Shown: positions 43,265-52,681, numbered from the stretch's first letter. The stretch: DNA of 64,000 nucleotides from Bacillus norwichensis (GCF_014836955.1 NZ_JACSPV010000015.1:31441-95440), one strand, 5' to 3'. Numbers and translations: made by a program. Notes: generated from the letters alone by a model not told the origin.

Positions 43265-44017
43265 ATGATTAAGTTGAAAAATATTAACAAACAATTTCAA
43301 AAAAACCATGTGTTAAAAGGAATTGATCTCGACGTAGAAAAGGGGGATGTTTTAGTCATTGTGGGGCCAAGCGGGTCAGGAAAGACCACTTTGCTCAGAT
43401 GTATCAATTATTTGGAGCGGCCTGATGAGGGCTCTATCACAATTGACGGCTTCACGGTTCAAGGGAAGCATCCTTCAAAACGTGACGTGCTGGTCTTAAG
43501 AAGAAAGACAGCGATGGTTTTTCAGCATTACAACCTTTTTAAAAATAAAACGGTACTGGAAAATGTATCAGAAGGTCTAGTTGTGGCTAAAAAAATTCCC
43601 AAAAAGGATGCAAAGGAGATTGGTGTCTCATTATTGGAAAAAGTCGGTTTGGGAGAAAAATTGAATGAGTATCCTTCTCAGCTTTCAGGTGGACAGCAGC
43701 AGCGCGTAGGTATTGCCCGGGCGCTGGCATTGAATCCGTCTGTCATATTATTCGATGAACCTACTTCCGCCCTTGATCCTGAGATGGTCGGCGAGGTATT
43801 GACTATTATGAAACAGATTGCCAATGAAGGAATTACCATGGTCGTCGTCACTCATGAAATTGATTTTGCGCGGGAAGTGGCTAATCGCGTCGTGTTTATG
43901 GATGGGGGACATATTATTGAGCAAGGCCCACCAGAAGAAGTATTGATACATCCGCAGCATGAACGGACAAAAAGATTTTTAAAAAGACTGGTTAAAGAAC
44001 CGGATTATATGATTTAG
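43265..44017 (+). CDS. Polar amino acid ABC transporter ATP-binding protein
   Basis: A 250-residue ATPase: Walker [11 protein letters not shown]-loop FQHYNLF, signature LSGGQQQR, Walker [16 protein letters not shown], and switch histidine [14 protein letters not shown]. This is the GlnQ/TcyN class. ATG 43265 is chosen by homology of the start ([11 protein letters not shown]) although its site (AGGGA) is weak; the frame extends upstream without support. First gene of a four-gene uptake operon. In B. subtilis similar sets (tcyJKLMN, yxeMNO) import cystine and other sulfur compounds. Confidence 0.93.
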   Translation: MIKLKNINKQFQKNHVLKGIDLDVEKGDVLVIVGPSGSGKTTLLRCINYLERPDEGSITIDGFTVQGKHPSKRDVLVLRRKTAMVFQHYNLFKNKTVLENVSEGLVVAKKIPKKDAKEIGVSLLEKVGLGEKLNEYPSQLSGGQQQRVGIARALALNPSVILFDEPTSALDPEMVGEVLTIMKQIANEGITMVVVTHEIDFAREVANRVVFMDGGHIIEQGPPEEVLIHPQHERTKRFLKRLVKEPDYMI

Positions 44018-44030
44018 GGGGAAAGTGTGA

Positions 44031-44876
44031 ATGAAGAAGTTATGGGTAGGAGCAGTGGCATTGTTTGGACTTATCTTATTTATTTCTGGCTGCTCTCAAA
44101 GTGCGTCAAAAGAATCGGATGGAAAAAAAGTGATCAAAGTGGCGATTAGTGACGAAGTCAATCCGCCATTTTTATATGCTGACGAAAAGAATGAACCGAT
44201 TGGTTATGATATAGATTATATGAAGGAAATAGAAAAAAAGCTTCCAGATTATAAGTTCGAATATATTTGGGGAGAGGAAGAATCCAATCTCGTTGGTGTA
44301 GATACAGGGAAATATGATTTCGCCATCAACTGGTTCTTCAAAAATCCAGAACGCCAAGAAAAGTTTTTATATCCGGAGCGTGAGTTTGGGTATTCTCTGA
44401 CTTCTTTGGTAACAAAAACAGACAGAGATGATATTAAAACATTGGATGACATGGTAGGGAAAAAGTTTCCGCCAGTATCGCCAAGTGGTGGCTTACGTGC
44501 CATTTTAAATGCATATAATGACCAGCATTCTGATAATCCATTAACTTTAGAAAGCATGGAATCCCCATCAAATGCGGAGAACTTGAAAATGGTAGACAAG
44601 GGGAAAGCTGATGCTATGTTCATCAATGTCACAACCTTTAACGAAATTCAAAAGGAATTGGATCTTGACTTGAAGATAGCAGGAGTCGTTTCCAAAGAGC
44701 CGATTTGGGCAGTTTACAATAAAGATAATACAGAGCTTGCGAAAGAGATGGATAAGGCCACTGCCGAACTGATTGAAGATGGAACCTTATCAAAGCTTGC
44801 TGAAAAATGGTTTGGAGTAGACTTCTTCCAAGATCTTGAATACATCAATGAAGAAGGCTTTAACTTTGAGAAATAA
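44031..44876 (+). CDS. Amino acid ABC transporter substrate-binding lipoprotein
   Basis: A 281-residue type 3 solute-binding lipoprotein: signal peptide with lipobox ISGC (C21), then VKVAISDEVNPPFLYADEKNEPIGYDIDYMKEI split as the usual family start, WGEEESNLVGVDTGKYDFAINWF, and TLDDMVGKKFPPVSPSGG. It binds a polar amino acid or cystine-like ligand at the outer face of the membrane. Starts 13 bases after the ATPase gene with GGGGG upstream. A hairpin after the stop may keep its level higher than that of the permeases. Confidence 0.93.
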   Translation: MKKLWVGAVALFGLILFISGCSQSASKESDGKKVIKVAISDEVNPPFLYADEKNEPIGYDIDYMKEIEKKLPDYKFEYIWGEEESNLVGVDTGKYDFAINWFFKNPERQEKFLYPEREFGYSLTSLVTKTDRDDIKTLDDMVGKKFPPVSPSGGLRAILNAYNDQHSDNPLTLESMESPSNAENLKMVDKGKADAMFINVTTFNEIQKELDLDLKIAGVVSKEPIWAVYNKDNTELAKEMDKATAELIEDGTLSKLAEKWFGVDFFQDLEYINEEGFNFEK

Positions 44877-44886
44877 TCCGACTTTC

Positions 44887-44917
44887 CGTATTGGGTTGCT
44901 CAGCAGCTCAATACGGA
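44887..44917 (+). terminator. Intercistronic hairpin between binding-protein and permease genes
   Basis: CCGTATTG and CAATACGG pair over 8 bp with a 15-base loop, followed by ATTTTC. Probably a partial terminator or mRNA stabiliser within the operon. Confidence 0.6.
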
Positions 44918-44940
44918 TTTTCATTAGGTGGTGAATGAGT

Positions 44941-45642
44941 ATGACTTCCGGACTTGCAGGCTGGGTTGATTTATTTGTCAAGGTACTTGAAAAGCTTCCG
45001 TTAACTCTTTTGATGTTGGGGCTATCATTATTCTTTTCTATTATTCTTGGGGTATTTGTTGCCATCGTTCGGATTCAAAAGCAGCCTGTACTCTATCAGG
45101 TGGCAACATTTTATTTGTCCTTTACTCGGTGTACGCCACTGCTCGTTCAGTTGTTCCTTGTTTATTTTGGGCTGCCGCAGCTGCTTTTAGCTTTGGGAAT
45201 TGATATTAATGGATGGGATCGGCTTGTATTCCTTGTAATCGCGTTTTCGTTCCATACCGCTGCGTATTTATCTGAAGTGTTCCGGTCAGCGTACCTTGCT
45301 GTAGGCAGGGACCAGCTGGAGGCCGCATACAGTGTTGGAATGAGTTATCCGCAGGCCTTGTTCAGGATTATATTACCACAAGCATTTGTTGTGTCCTTGC
45401 CGAATCTCGGCAACAATATTATTGAACTGTTAAAAGATACATCCCTGGCTTTTACAATTGGCATTATCGACATTATGGGACAGGTGAGGATCATTCTTGG
45501 AAATAACCACGGAATGGGGATGTTCCAGGTTTATGTCGTAATTTCCTTGGTTTATTGGGGGACTTGTATTTTGATAGAAGCTAGTATTAGTTACTTGGAA
45601 AAAATATTTAAAAAAGGCCGCGTCAGCCTATCAAGGCAGTAG
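44941..45642 (+). CDS. Amino acid ABC transporter permease, first subunit
   Basis: A 233-residue HisM/TcyL-type permease with five helices, including the polar amino acid permease start LPLTLLMLGLSLFFSIILGVFVA, YLSFTRCTPLLVQLFLVYFG and the EAA loop EAAYSVGMSYPQALFRIILPQ. ATG 44941 lies 9 bases after AGGTGG; the ATG at 44935 is too close. It pairs with the next permease to form the membrane channel. Confidence 0.92.
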   Translation: MTSGLAGWVDLFVKVLEKLPLTLLMLGLSLFFSIILGVFVAIVRIQKQPVLYQVATFYLSFTRCTPLLVQLFLVYFGLPQLLLALGIDINGWDRLVFLVIAFSFHTAAYLSEVFRSAYLAVGRDQLEAAYSVGMSYPQALFRIILPQAFVVSLPNLGNNIIELLKDTSLAFTIGIIDIMGQVRIILGNNHGMGMFQVYVVISLVYWGTCILIEASISYLEKIFKKGRVSLSRQ

Positions 45643-45657
45643 AGGGGAGGCAAGACA

Positions 45658-46389
45658 TTGCTTTTGTCTATTATCAATCTGGAATTTGCAGTTGAACAAA
45701 TTCCGGAAGTATTAAAAGGGGTGCCTGCGACCCTTGCCATTGCGGTGGTTGCTATGATTTTCGGTTTGATTTTCGGCCTGTTGATCGCCCTTTGCAGAGT
45801 CTATAAGCTTCCGGTATTGAACCGACTGTTTATCGTATATATTTCCTTTATAAGGGGCACGCCATTGCTCGTACAGTTGTACGTATTTTTTTACGGCGTA
45901 CCTGTTCTTCTGGACTTTTTGAATGAACAGATGGGAACAAATTTCGATGCTTCCAATATATCTCCATTAATCTATGCTTTTATTGCCTATACCTTAAACA
46001 CTTCTGCCTATCAGGCAGAAATTTTCCGTTCTTCTATCAATGCGATCAGCGCTGGACAGATGGAAGCGGCGCATTCAGTTGGAATGACAACGGCACAAGG
46101 ACTTTGGAGGATTATATTACCGCAAGCCTTTGTCGTGGCTCTTCCGAATCTCGGCAACACTTTTATCGGCCTAATCAAAGCAACTTCGTTGGCTTTTGCT
46201 GTGAAAGTGGTCGAGATCATGGCGATAGCTAAAATTATTGCTAACGATGGTTATAGATTCTTGGAAATGTATCTTGTTGCTTCTCTTGTATACTGGATCA
46301 TCTCTTGGGTGTTTGAAGTGCTGTTTGCTATGGCTGAAAAGAGAATGAGACGTTATGAGAGGCGGATTGAGGGAGAGGTGGCATCCTGA
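45658..46389 (+). CDS. Amino acid ABC transporter permease, second subunit
   Basis: A 243-residue HisM/TcyM-type permease: VPATLAIAVVAMIFGLIFGLLIALCRVY, YISFIRGTPLLVQLYVFFYG, and EAA loop EAAHSVGMTTAQGLWRIILPQ. TTG 45658 follows GGGGAGG, 15 bases after the previous stop. Two different permease subunits with one ATPase and one binding protein indicate a heterodimeric channel, as in the B. subtilis Tcy cystine system. Confidence 0.92.
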   Translation: MLLSIINLEFAVEQIPEVLKGVPATLAIAVVAMIFGLIFGLLIALCRVYKLPVLNRLFIVYISFIRGTPLLVQLYVFFYGVPVLLDFLNEQMGTNFDASNISPLIYAFIAYTLNTSAYQAEIFRSSINAISAGQMEAAHSVGMTTAQGLWRIILPQAFVVALPNLGNTFIGLIKATSLAFAVKVVEIMAIAKIIANDGYRFLEMYLVASLVYWIISWVFEVLFAMAEKRMRRYERRIEGEVAS

Positions 46390-46440
46390 CCACACAAGTG
46401 GGCGAGGAATCCTGAATATTCATTATAAATGGGGAATGGT

Positions 46441-46466
46441 AAAAGAGCATTTGAAGATGCTCTTTT
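46441..46466 (+). terminator. Terminator of the ABC transporter operon
   Basis: AAAAGAGCAT and ATGCTCTTTTT form a 10-bp stem with a six-base loop and T run. Confidence 0.85.
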
Positions 46467-46552
46467 TACTCTTCATCTGGATCCGCAGACTGCTTTTTTC
46501 TTAAATAGTATATATATGAATAGGTAGCCAGAGTACATAAGAAAACCAGCAA
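46466..46552 (-). CDS. Possible 28-residue single-helix membrane peptide
   Basis: On the minus strand a TTG about 11 bases after GGGGAG opens a 28-codon frame: a hydrophobic helix (LVFLCTLATYSYIYYL) then RKKQSADPDEE. The inside-positive tail and helix look like a small membrane protein, but the start codon is weak, and the stop lies in the shared terminator. It could be chance. Confidence 0.25.
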   Translation of the reverse strand: MLVFLCTLATYSYIYYLRKKQSADPDEE

Positions 46553-46616
46553 GTTTAACTTTACTCCCCCCCACTTACCACCAAATGTAATATATAGATT
46601 ACAATCAATAGAAGAA

Positions 46617-46652
46617 AAAACGGACCTGCAACGCTATGCTGCATGTCCGTGA
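46617..46652 (-). terminator. Terminator of argJ
   Basis: On the minus strand ACGGACATGCA and TGCAGGTCCGT pair with a single bulge, followed by TTTTTTC, 45 bases after the argJ stop. Confidence 0.85.
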
Positions 46653-46696
46653 TAATCAGATAGTAACACGTAATGTTGATTTGGTCTCTTGTTACA

Positions 46697-47851
46697 TCAA
46701 GTCGTGTATTCCCCGTTAATTTTTACATAATCATAAGACAGATCGCATCCCCATCCAGTCGCTTTACCTTGACCATTTCCAAGTGAGATTGAAATGGTGA
46801 TTTCATCGCCTTTCAGATAATTTGCGAGTTCCTCCAAGTTTGAGTCGGTAGGTTCACCGTCACTGAATACTGCAATATCACCGAATGATACGGATACCTT
46901 TTCCACATTAATAGAATACTCAGCATTGCCGATAGTAGAGATGATTCTCCCCCAGTTAGGATCGGCTCCAAAAATGGCTGTTTTAACCAATGGTGAGTTG
47001 ATGATTGATTTTGCCATCACTTTGGCTTCTTCATCATTTTGAGCTCCGGTGATCTGCACCTCAACGAGCTTTGTCGCACCTTCTCCATCTCTTGCCAGGT
47101 CTTTTGTAAGGCTGATGAGCATATCTGTCAGAACCTGTTCAAACTTTTGCAGGTCGACCGGGCCCGCAAGACCGTTTGCCATAGCAGCAACTGTATCACT
47201 TGTACTTGTATCTCCGTCTATGGATACCATGTTAAAGGAAACATTTACTGCTCGATTTAATATGGCTTTCAGCGCTTCTGGTTCAATTTGTGCGTCTGTC
47301 ATAATATAGCTGAGCATTGTTGCCATGTTCGGCTCAATCATCCCAGACCCTTTGGCGATGGCACACAAAGTGACGCCGCCAATAGTTTCTGAACGATATT
47401 TGGCAAAAGTATCTGTCGTCATAATAGCTTCAGCGGAATCTTTTAAGCCATCTTTCTTCAGCTCACTTTTTAATCCTGGAATTCCTTCGGTGATCTTTTT
47501 GACCGGAAGAGGAACTCCAATTACACCTGTTGAGGAGGGGAGGATATCTGACGAGCTGATGCTTAATTCGTCAGCAACCGCTGATATGATCGTATGAACA
47601 TCCTCAATGCCCTGTTTTCCAGTTGCAACATTTGCATTTTTGCTGTTGATGACAAAAGCTTGAAGAAACCCATCTTTAATATGTTCCTTTCCGACTGTTA
47701 CGGGCGCGCCGCAAAACTGGTTTTTTGTGAACATGGCGGCCGCAGCTGCACGCGCTTCGGAGTAAATGACGGTAAAATCAGGTGTGTTGTCTTTTATGCC
47801 AAGTTTTTTTGCGCAAGAATAAAAGCCCTTCGGAAGCAATGTATATTCCAT
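46697..47851 (-). CDS. argJ: ArgJ glutamate N-acetyltransferase / ornithine acetyltransferase
   Basis: A 384-residue ArgJ. The self-cleavage site is intact in KGSGMIEPNMATMLSYI (threonine of NMATML becomes the nucleophile), and the oxyanion-hole region PSSTGVIGVPLPV is present; C-terminal ADPNWGRIISTIGNAEY and SLGNGQGKATGWGCDLSYDYVKINGEY are typical. It transfers acetyl from N-acetylornithine to glutamate in the cyclic arginine pathway. Start 47851 has AGGAGA upstream. No other arg gene is adjacent on its strand, but an ArgA-like acetyltransferase is divergent and ArgR-type boxes lie between. Confidence 0.95.
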   Translation of the reverse strand: MEYTLLPKGFYSCAKKLGIKDNTPDFTVIYSEARAAAAAMFTKNQFCGAPVTVGKEHIKDGFLQAFVINSKNANVATGKQGIEDVHTIISAVADELSISSSDILPSSTGVIGVPLPVKKITEGIPGLKSELKKDGLKDSAEAIMTTDTFAKYRSETIGGVTLCAIAKGSGMIEPNMATMLSYIMTDAQIEPEALKAILNRAVNVSFNMVSIDGDTSTSDTVAAMANGLAGPVDLQKFEQVLTDMLISLTKDLARDGEGATKLVEVQITGAQNDEEAKVMAKSIINSPLVKTAIFGADPNWGRIISTIGNAEYSINVEKVSVSFGDIAVFSDGEPTDSNLEELANYLKGDEITISISLGNGQGKATGWGCDLSYDYVKINGEYTT

Positions 47852-47883
47852 TAAAAATTCTCCTATCATAATTAATTTTTGTT

Positions 47884-47960
47884 AATGAATATTATACAGC
47901 GACCTTTATAAAAAGAAAGGGAAAAATGAATATTTATTAGAAAAAATGAATAAATATTTA
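47884..47960. promoter_or_regulatory. ArgR/AhrC-type operator boxes between argJ and the acetyltransferase
   Basis: Three related boxes, AATGAATATTATAC (47884), AATGAATATTTATT (47925) and AATGAATAAATATTTA (47945), match the AT-rich ARG-box style around TGAATA. The first overlaps the minus-strand -10 TATAAT (47891-47896) of argJ. The others lie just upstream of the plus-strand promoter. Arginine-dependent repression of both genes is likely. Confidence 0.65.
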
Positions 47961-47968
47961 AAAATATA

Positions 47969-47996
47969 TTGACTTTCCGTCTTCAATCGGTAAGAT
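47969..47996 (+). promoter_or_regulatory. Sigma-A promoter of the ArgA-like acetyltransferase gene
   Basis: TTGACT, 16 bases, TAAGAT, about 34 bases before the start codon and next to the ARG-type boxes. Confidence 0.6.
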
Positions 47997-48029
47997 TAAC
48001 AATATATATTGAATCAAAAGGTGATGGAA

Positions 48030-48485
48030 ATGATCGAAGTTCGCAAAGCGGTTCTCAAGGACATTGATAGGGTCTACGAGCTTGTCAACCAGTATGCTGA
48101 TGAGGAGCTGCTGCTTCCGAGAACGCGTGAATCTCTTATTATTAATATACAGTCTATTTTTGTAGCGGAAGAAGGGGAGGAAGTTCTCGGTGTTGCCTGT
48201 CTTGCTGTACTTGGCCAGGACATGGCGGAAATTCGGTCTCTTGCTGTTGACGCGAAGGCCCAAGGGCGTGGAATCGGAAAGATATTAGTGGAAAAAATTG
48301 TCGAGCAAACAAAAAAATTGGGAATTTCCAAGTTGATTTCCCTAACCTATCAGGTTGCGTTTTTTAAGAAATGCGGGTTTGACATTATCCAAAAAGAAGA
48401 AATGCCGCAAAAGGTTTGGACAGATTGTATCCATTGTCCAAAATTTCCAGCATGCGATGAAGTAGCGATGGCTATTACATTTTAA
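48030..48485 (+). CDS. ArgA-like GNAT N-acetyltransferase (N-acetylglutamate synthase type)
   Basis: A 151-residue GNAT protein with acetyl-CoA loop AKAQGRGIGKILVEKIVEQ and the C-terminal KVWTDCIHCPKFPACDEVAMAI, a cysteine-containing end seen in short stand-alone ArgA-type enzymes. ATG 48030 has AAAGGTG 6 bases upstream. It would acetylate glutamate to prime the arginine pathway, complementing ArgJ encoded divergently. The shared ArgR-type boxes support this; a different amino acid substrate remains possible. Confidence 0.82.
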   Translation: MIEVRKAVLKDIDRVYELVNQYADEELLLPRTRESLIINIQSIFVAEEGEEVLGVACLAVLGQDMAEIRSLAVDAKAQGRGIGKILVEKIVEQTKKLGISKLISLTYQVAFFKKCGFDIIQKEEMPQKVWTDCIHCPKFPACDEVAMAITF

Positions 48486-48569
48486 CGGGTTAACAAGAAA
48501 AAATGTCGAATTCTCGAAGATAATTAGATTGACAGTCACTTTATATAGTTGCTATAGTTATAACGTCAT

Positions 48570-48633
48570 AGATAATTCATGACTGAATAATGCTATTTAA
48601 GACAGACTGTCAAATCTAACCGGACTTTGTTGA
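48570..48633 (-). repeat. Mobile-element end repeat, copy 1
   Basis: About 64 bases almost identical to 52682-52747 (shared TTCATGACTGAATAA, CTATTTAAGA, CTGTCAAATCTAACC, GACTTTGTTG). On the minus strand both encode ...LQQSxVRFDSLS then a stop, so they look like the 3' ends of the same transposase gene with the element's outer end. Confidence 0.6.
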
Positions 48634-49400
48634 AGAAGCAAAGCATAACGTAGATTTAGAGCCAGTTTACTTAATAAATGACCGTACTGTACAGCTTTCA
48701 TCGTCAAGAGGACATTTAGAGTAGAACTGGCTTTTTCTATTGGTTGGGAAAGTGTAAACAATAAAGGACAATAAAAGTTCAGGAATTGTCTTGTGCTTTT
48801 CTTTGTGCTTTGCATTTTTCTATCGAAAGAGGGGGAGGTTTATCAGTAGGGAGTAGACAAATGCTTTGTGAAAGCGCCTTGAAGTTGCCACGGCTAATGG
48901 ATGAATAACGTGACAGATGTTTGATATTAACACTGCAAGCGGTTCAACATCGAAGGGTCACTAGAAGTGCGTTAATTATTCTGAAAAACATTGGATCCAA
49001 AACAGCGTTTATCATCTCTCGGATCGTCATGACTTGTGAACAACGGTGCAAAGGCAAATGAAAACGCAATTAAATGAGCAAATCTGAAATCACAGTATTT
49101 GACTCTGCCTTTTACTAATCGGGTGTTCTTAATTAAAGAGTTAAATCTTTTTGAATCACTACAGCGTCTTACTACAGTAATCGACACTGTCTGCATCAGT
49201 TTGAAGTGAGCAAGTGAACTGTTGCTTGAGATGAAGAGGAAATCTGTTGTGTAGTACGTGGATCAAGCTTTAACAGATTAAAGGGCGAATGTGAAACAAA
49301 CGCTGTTGAATGCGGTTTAGGCTGATGTGTACCATCGAACTTGTATGGGAAAAAATGGCTTGAAAAGGTGCTTACTCCCAATAGCGTACAAGAAGGCCCA
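48590..49400 (-). pseudogene. Decayed insertion-sequence transposase
   Basis: Three minus-strand frames broken by stops follow one another (49381-49196, 49196-48972, 48815-48597). The last ends ...LRYALLLQQSPVRFDSLS, which is repeated in part at 52700-52750. No intact motif or start site remains, and the exact IS family is not recognised. It accounts for most of the ~1.07-kb gene-free gap before the aldehyde dehydrogenase gene. Confidence 0.5.
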
Positions 49401-49551
49401 ATTATTAAGATTAGGTCTTCGTTCCAGTGGCTTACGCTTTCCTTCCCCTTTGACGACGGACGAAAAAAATCGACAAAGGATTAGCTAACTTAGAACGAGT
49501 CATAAAAGTTTAATCAAAAGAATGAATGAATATTTAGGGAGAGTGAATATT

Positions 49552-51000
49552 GTGACAAATTACTTGAACTTTATTAACGGAGAATGGGTTAGTGCTTCTT
49601 CTGGAGAAAAACATGAACACTTCAATCCTGCCAATCCATCTGAAAGCATTGGTTTTACTGAGGTTTCAACTGTAGGAGATGTGGAAAAAGCGATTGAGGC
49701 TGCCAAAGCTGCCTCAGCAGGTTGGAAAGCGATGTCTTCAGTCAATCGAGGCGAGATCCTCCGAAAAGCAGCTGATATTTTAGAAGAGCGCGCTGATGAT
49801 ATTGCAAAAACGGCTACACAAGAAATGGGTAAACGTTTCATAGAAACAAAAGGTGAGGCACTTAGAGGTGCATCTATCCTAAGATACTATGCTCAAGAAG
49901 GAATGCGCAAAAAAGGTGAAGTTCTCCCTTCAGCGGCTAACGGAACTACATTGCTAGCGGTTCGTGTACCAGTTGGAGTTGTGGCGGCGATCACACCTTG
50001 GAATTTCCCAATAGCTATTCCAATTTGGAAAATGGCTCCTGCTCTTGTTTTTGGAAATCCAGTTGTTTGGAAACCAGGGCAAGAAACAGGAATTACAGCT
50101 ACAAAAGTAGCGAAAGTATTCGAAGATGCAGGACTACCTGCAGGAGTTCTTAACCTTGTATTGGGTAGAGGTTCTGTAATCGGTGATGTACTTACAACGC
50201 ATAAAGACGTTGCTGCAGTTACTTTCACAGGATCAAATGCAGTTGGTCAAAATATCGCAAAATTAGCGACTGCTACTGGAAAGAAATTCCAACTCGAACT
50301 TGGTGGTAAAAACCCTGCTGTAGTTCTTGAGGATGCTAACCTTGATCTTGCTGCACGTCTCGTTGTGGATGGGGCTATGAAACAAACTGGCCAACGCTGT
50401 ACTGCAACAAGCCGTGCTTATGTAGAAGCAAGCATTTATGATGAGTTTGTCGAGAAAGTTATTGAATATGCAGACAAAATCACTATTGGAGATGGTCTTC
50501 AAGATGGCATCACAATGGGACCTGTTGCTTCCAAAAAACAATTTGACACAGTTACTGGCTATGTTCAAAAAGGTAAAGATGAAGGAGCTGAACTTCTATA
50601 TGGAGGCAGCACTTTAGATATCAACGGAGGATACTACATCGAACCGACAATTTTTGGAAATGCCACTCACGAAATGTCAATTGTAAATGAAGAAATCTTT
50701 GGCCCAGTTGTAGCACTAATGAAAGTGGCTGACTACGACGAGGCTCTTCAAAAAGCCAATGATACAATCTACGGATTAAGTGCTGCTGTATTCACAGATA
50801 GCCTTGAAAAAGCCTTCCACTTCATGGAAAACAGTGAAGTTGGAATGGTTCAGATCAATGGTGAAACTGGTGGTGCAGAACCACAAGCACCATTTGGTGG
50901 AATCAAATCTTCTGGACAAGGTCCAAAAGAGCAAGGTCAATCTGCAGTGGAGTTCTTTACAACAAATAAAACTGTAACTATAAATCCATATACTAAGTAA
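49552..51000 (+). CDS. NAD(P)-dependent aldehyde dehydrogenase (semialdehyde type)
   Basis: A 482-residue ALDH. Seen: AITPWNFPIAIPIWKMAPAL (catalytic Asn), FTGSNAVGQNIAKLA (cofactor), ELGGKNPAVVLEDANLDLAA (general base Glu), QTGQRCTATSRAYVE (catalytic Cys) and EEIFGPVVALM. The pattern is closest to semialdehyde dehydrogenases such as 2-oxoglutaric-, succinic- or glutaric-semialdehyde types. GTG 49552 follows GGGAG by 9 bases. With a GabP-like permease next and CsiD/LhgO 5 kb away, glutarate semialdehyde from 5-aminovalerate is an attractive substrate (inference). Confidence 0.9.
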   Translation: MTNYLNFINGEWVSASSGEKHEHFNPANPSESIGFTEVSTVGDVEKAIEAAKAASAGWKAMSSVNRGEILRKAADILEERADDIAKTATQEMGKRFIETKGEALRGASILRYYAQEGMRKKGEVLPSAANGTTLLAVRVPVGVVAAITPWNFPIAIPIWKMAPALVFGNPVVWKPGQETGITATKVAKVFEDAGLPAGVLNLVLGRGSVIGDVLTTHKDVAAVTFTGSNAVGQNIAKLATATGKKFQLELGGKNPAVVLEDANLDLAARLVVDGAMKQTGQRCTATSRAYVEASIYDEFVEKVIEYADKITIGDGLQDGITMGPVASKKQFDTVTGYVQKGKDEGAELLYGGSTLDINGGYYIEPTIFGNATHEMSIVNEEIFGPVVALMKVADYDEALQKANDTIYGLSAAVFTDSLEKAFHFMENSEVGMVQINGETGGAEPQAPFGGIKSSGQGPKEQGQSAVEFFTTNKTVTINPYTK

Positions 51001-51081
51001 TAATATAAGTGCTAGTGCCTATAGGAACTCGGCATTGTAGCTTAATGATTATGAAATTTATCATTTTAATGAAATCAATAA

Positions 51082-51110
51082 CCTGCCGAAAGTGAGACAC
51101 TCTCGGCAGG
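51082..51110 (+). repeat. CCTGCCGA hairpin, copy 1
   Basis: CCTGCCGA...TCGGCAGG hairpin after the aldehyde dehydrogenase gene, with an inner AGTG/CACT stem. A second copy (52796) follows the permease gene; the flanks share AATGAAA-CAATAACCTGCC. Works as a transcript end or is part of a repeat; no T run follows. Confidence 0.6.
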
Positions 51111-51210
51111 ATTTCAAAAGAGAACGTAAGCAAGTCCTTTTGGATTGCTTTTTAATATAGCTTTTTCAAAGACAACTAGAAGAGCATAATAGTTGAAAGG
51201 TGTGTAATGT

Positions 51211-52608
51211 TTGTCTCATCAAGAACAGAAACTCAGCAAATCACTGACAACTAGGCATGTAACAATGATTTCTATTGGTGGAGTAATCGGTGCTGGCTTA
51301 TTTGTAGGCAGTGGCGCTATTATTCAATCCACAGGGCCTGCTGCCATACTATCATATGTCCTTGGTGGTTTAGTGGTAGTCTTAGTAATGCGTATGCTTG
51401 GAGAAATGGCTGTGTTGAATCCTGACAGCGGTTCTTTTTCCACATATGCACATCAAGCGATTGGACCGTGGGCTGGTTATACGATTGGCTGGTTATACTG
51501 GTTTAATTGGGTTATCATTGTTGCGATTGAAGCGACGCTCGTGGGGTCGTATATACATGATTGGGTTCCTGCTATACCTGTATGGGTAGGCAGTTTATCA
51601 TTGACACTCTTAATGACAGTAACAAATATTTATTCAGTAAAAGCATATGGAGAATTTGAATATTGGCTAGCCCTTATCAAAGTAGTAGCTATTGTTGCTT
51701 TTCTGGGCGTGGGAGTATTGATGATTTTCGGTGTCATGCCAGGCGTAGATGCACCGGGACTCTCCAATATTACTGGAAACGGAGGTTTCTTCCCGCAAGG
51801 TATTAGCCCTGTTTTTCTTAGTGTAGTCTTTATCACATTTTCTTTAGTAGGCAGTGAGGTCGCGGCTATCGCGGCAGGGGAATCAGATAATCCAGAAAAA
51901 AACGTTGTTAGAGCGATAAATAGTGTTGTTCTGCGCATTCTCATTTTCTTTATTGGCTCAGTTACTATACTAGTTACTGTACTGCCATGGGATGCCCAGG
52001 ACTTACTGAAAACTCCATATGCAAGTGTATTTGATATGGCAGGTCTTCCAGCAGCTGGTCAAGTTATGAATATTGTTATTTTCATTTCACTACTTTCCGT
52101 GTTAAATTCAGGACTTTATACAAGCTCACGTATGTTATATTCCCTTGCACAAAAAAAAGAAGCACCACGTATTTTTTTACAGGTAAATAAGAAAGGGGTA
52201 CCATTCTGGGCGGTATTGGCCAGCACATCTTTTGCTTATATTTGTGCTATGTTTAAATTCATATCTCCCGATAAAATGTTTGTTTTCTTAGCAAATAGCG
52301 CGGGCGGCGTCTGTATGCTGGTATATATATTTATTGCCATTTCACATATACGTTTGCGAAGAAGAATTGAAAAAGAAACCCCTGAGAAACTGAAAGTTAA
52401 AATGTGGTTATTTCCTTATTTAACCTATTTGACTATTTTAGTTTTAATAGGTATTTTTATTGCACAAGCATTTATTGATGATATGCGTTTACAATTTTAT
52501 CTTACTTCACTAATTACCATTTTTGTTATTGGTTCCTACTTTCTATTTTATCGTAAAGAGCGAACGTTATCAGCAGTAGAAAAGAACCAAACGAAAGAGG
52601 TCATATAA
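51211..52608 (+). CDS. gabP: GabP-like amino acid permease
   Basis: A 465-residue APC-family permease with 12 helices: LTTRHVTMISIGGVIGAGLFVGSG, the amphipathic segment GEMAVLNPDSGSFSTYAHQAIG, YWFNWVIIVAIEATLVGS, FSLVGSEVAAIAAGESDNPEKNV and SGLYTSSRMLYSLAQ. This resembles the GABA permease branch of the AAT family. Start TTG 51211 lies 8 bases after AAAGGTG. It follows the semialdehyde dehydrogenase gene and probably imports GABA, 5-aminovalerate or a similar omega-amino acid. Confidence 0.85.
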   Translation: MSHQEQKLSKSLTTRHVTMISIGGVIGAGLFVGSGAIIQSTGPAAILSYVLGGLVVVLVMRMLGEMAVLNPDSGSFSTYAHQAIGPWAGYTIGWLYWFNWVIIVAIEATLVGSYIHDWVPAIPVWVGSLSLTLLMTVTNIYSVKAYGEFEYWLALIKVVAIVAFLGVGVLMIFGVMPGVDAPGLSNITGNGGFFPQGISPVFLSVVFITFSLVGSEVAAIAAGESDNPEKNVVRAINSVVLRILIFFIGSVTILVTVLPWDAQDLLKTPYASVFDMAGLPAAGQVMNIVIFISLLSVLNSGLYTSSRMLYSLAQKKEAPRIFLQVNKKGVPFWAVLASTSFAYICAMFKFISPDKMFVFLANSAGGVCMLVYIFIAISHIRLRRRIEKETPEKLKVKMWLFPYLTYLTILVLIGIFIAQAFIDDMRLQFYLTSLITIFVIGSYFLFYRKERTLSAVEKNQTKEVI

Positions 52609-52681
52609 TCAAGTATATTTACTGTAGCTTCTGCTATTCGGATGGAAAACGCTTGAATGATGGGTAGGTATTAGGGATTTA

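Noticed and set aside
48972..49381. Two minus-strand frames as separate small genes
   Set aside because: Consecutive broken frames with no start signals; better explained as one decayed transposase.
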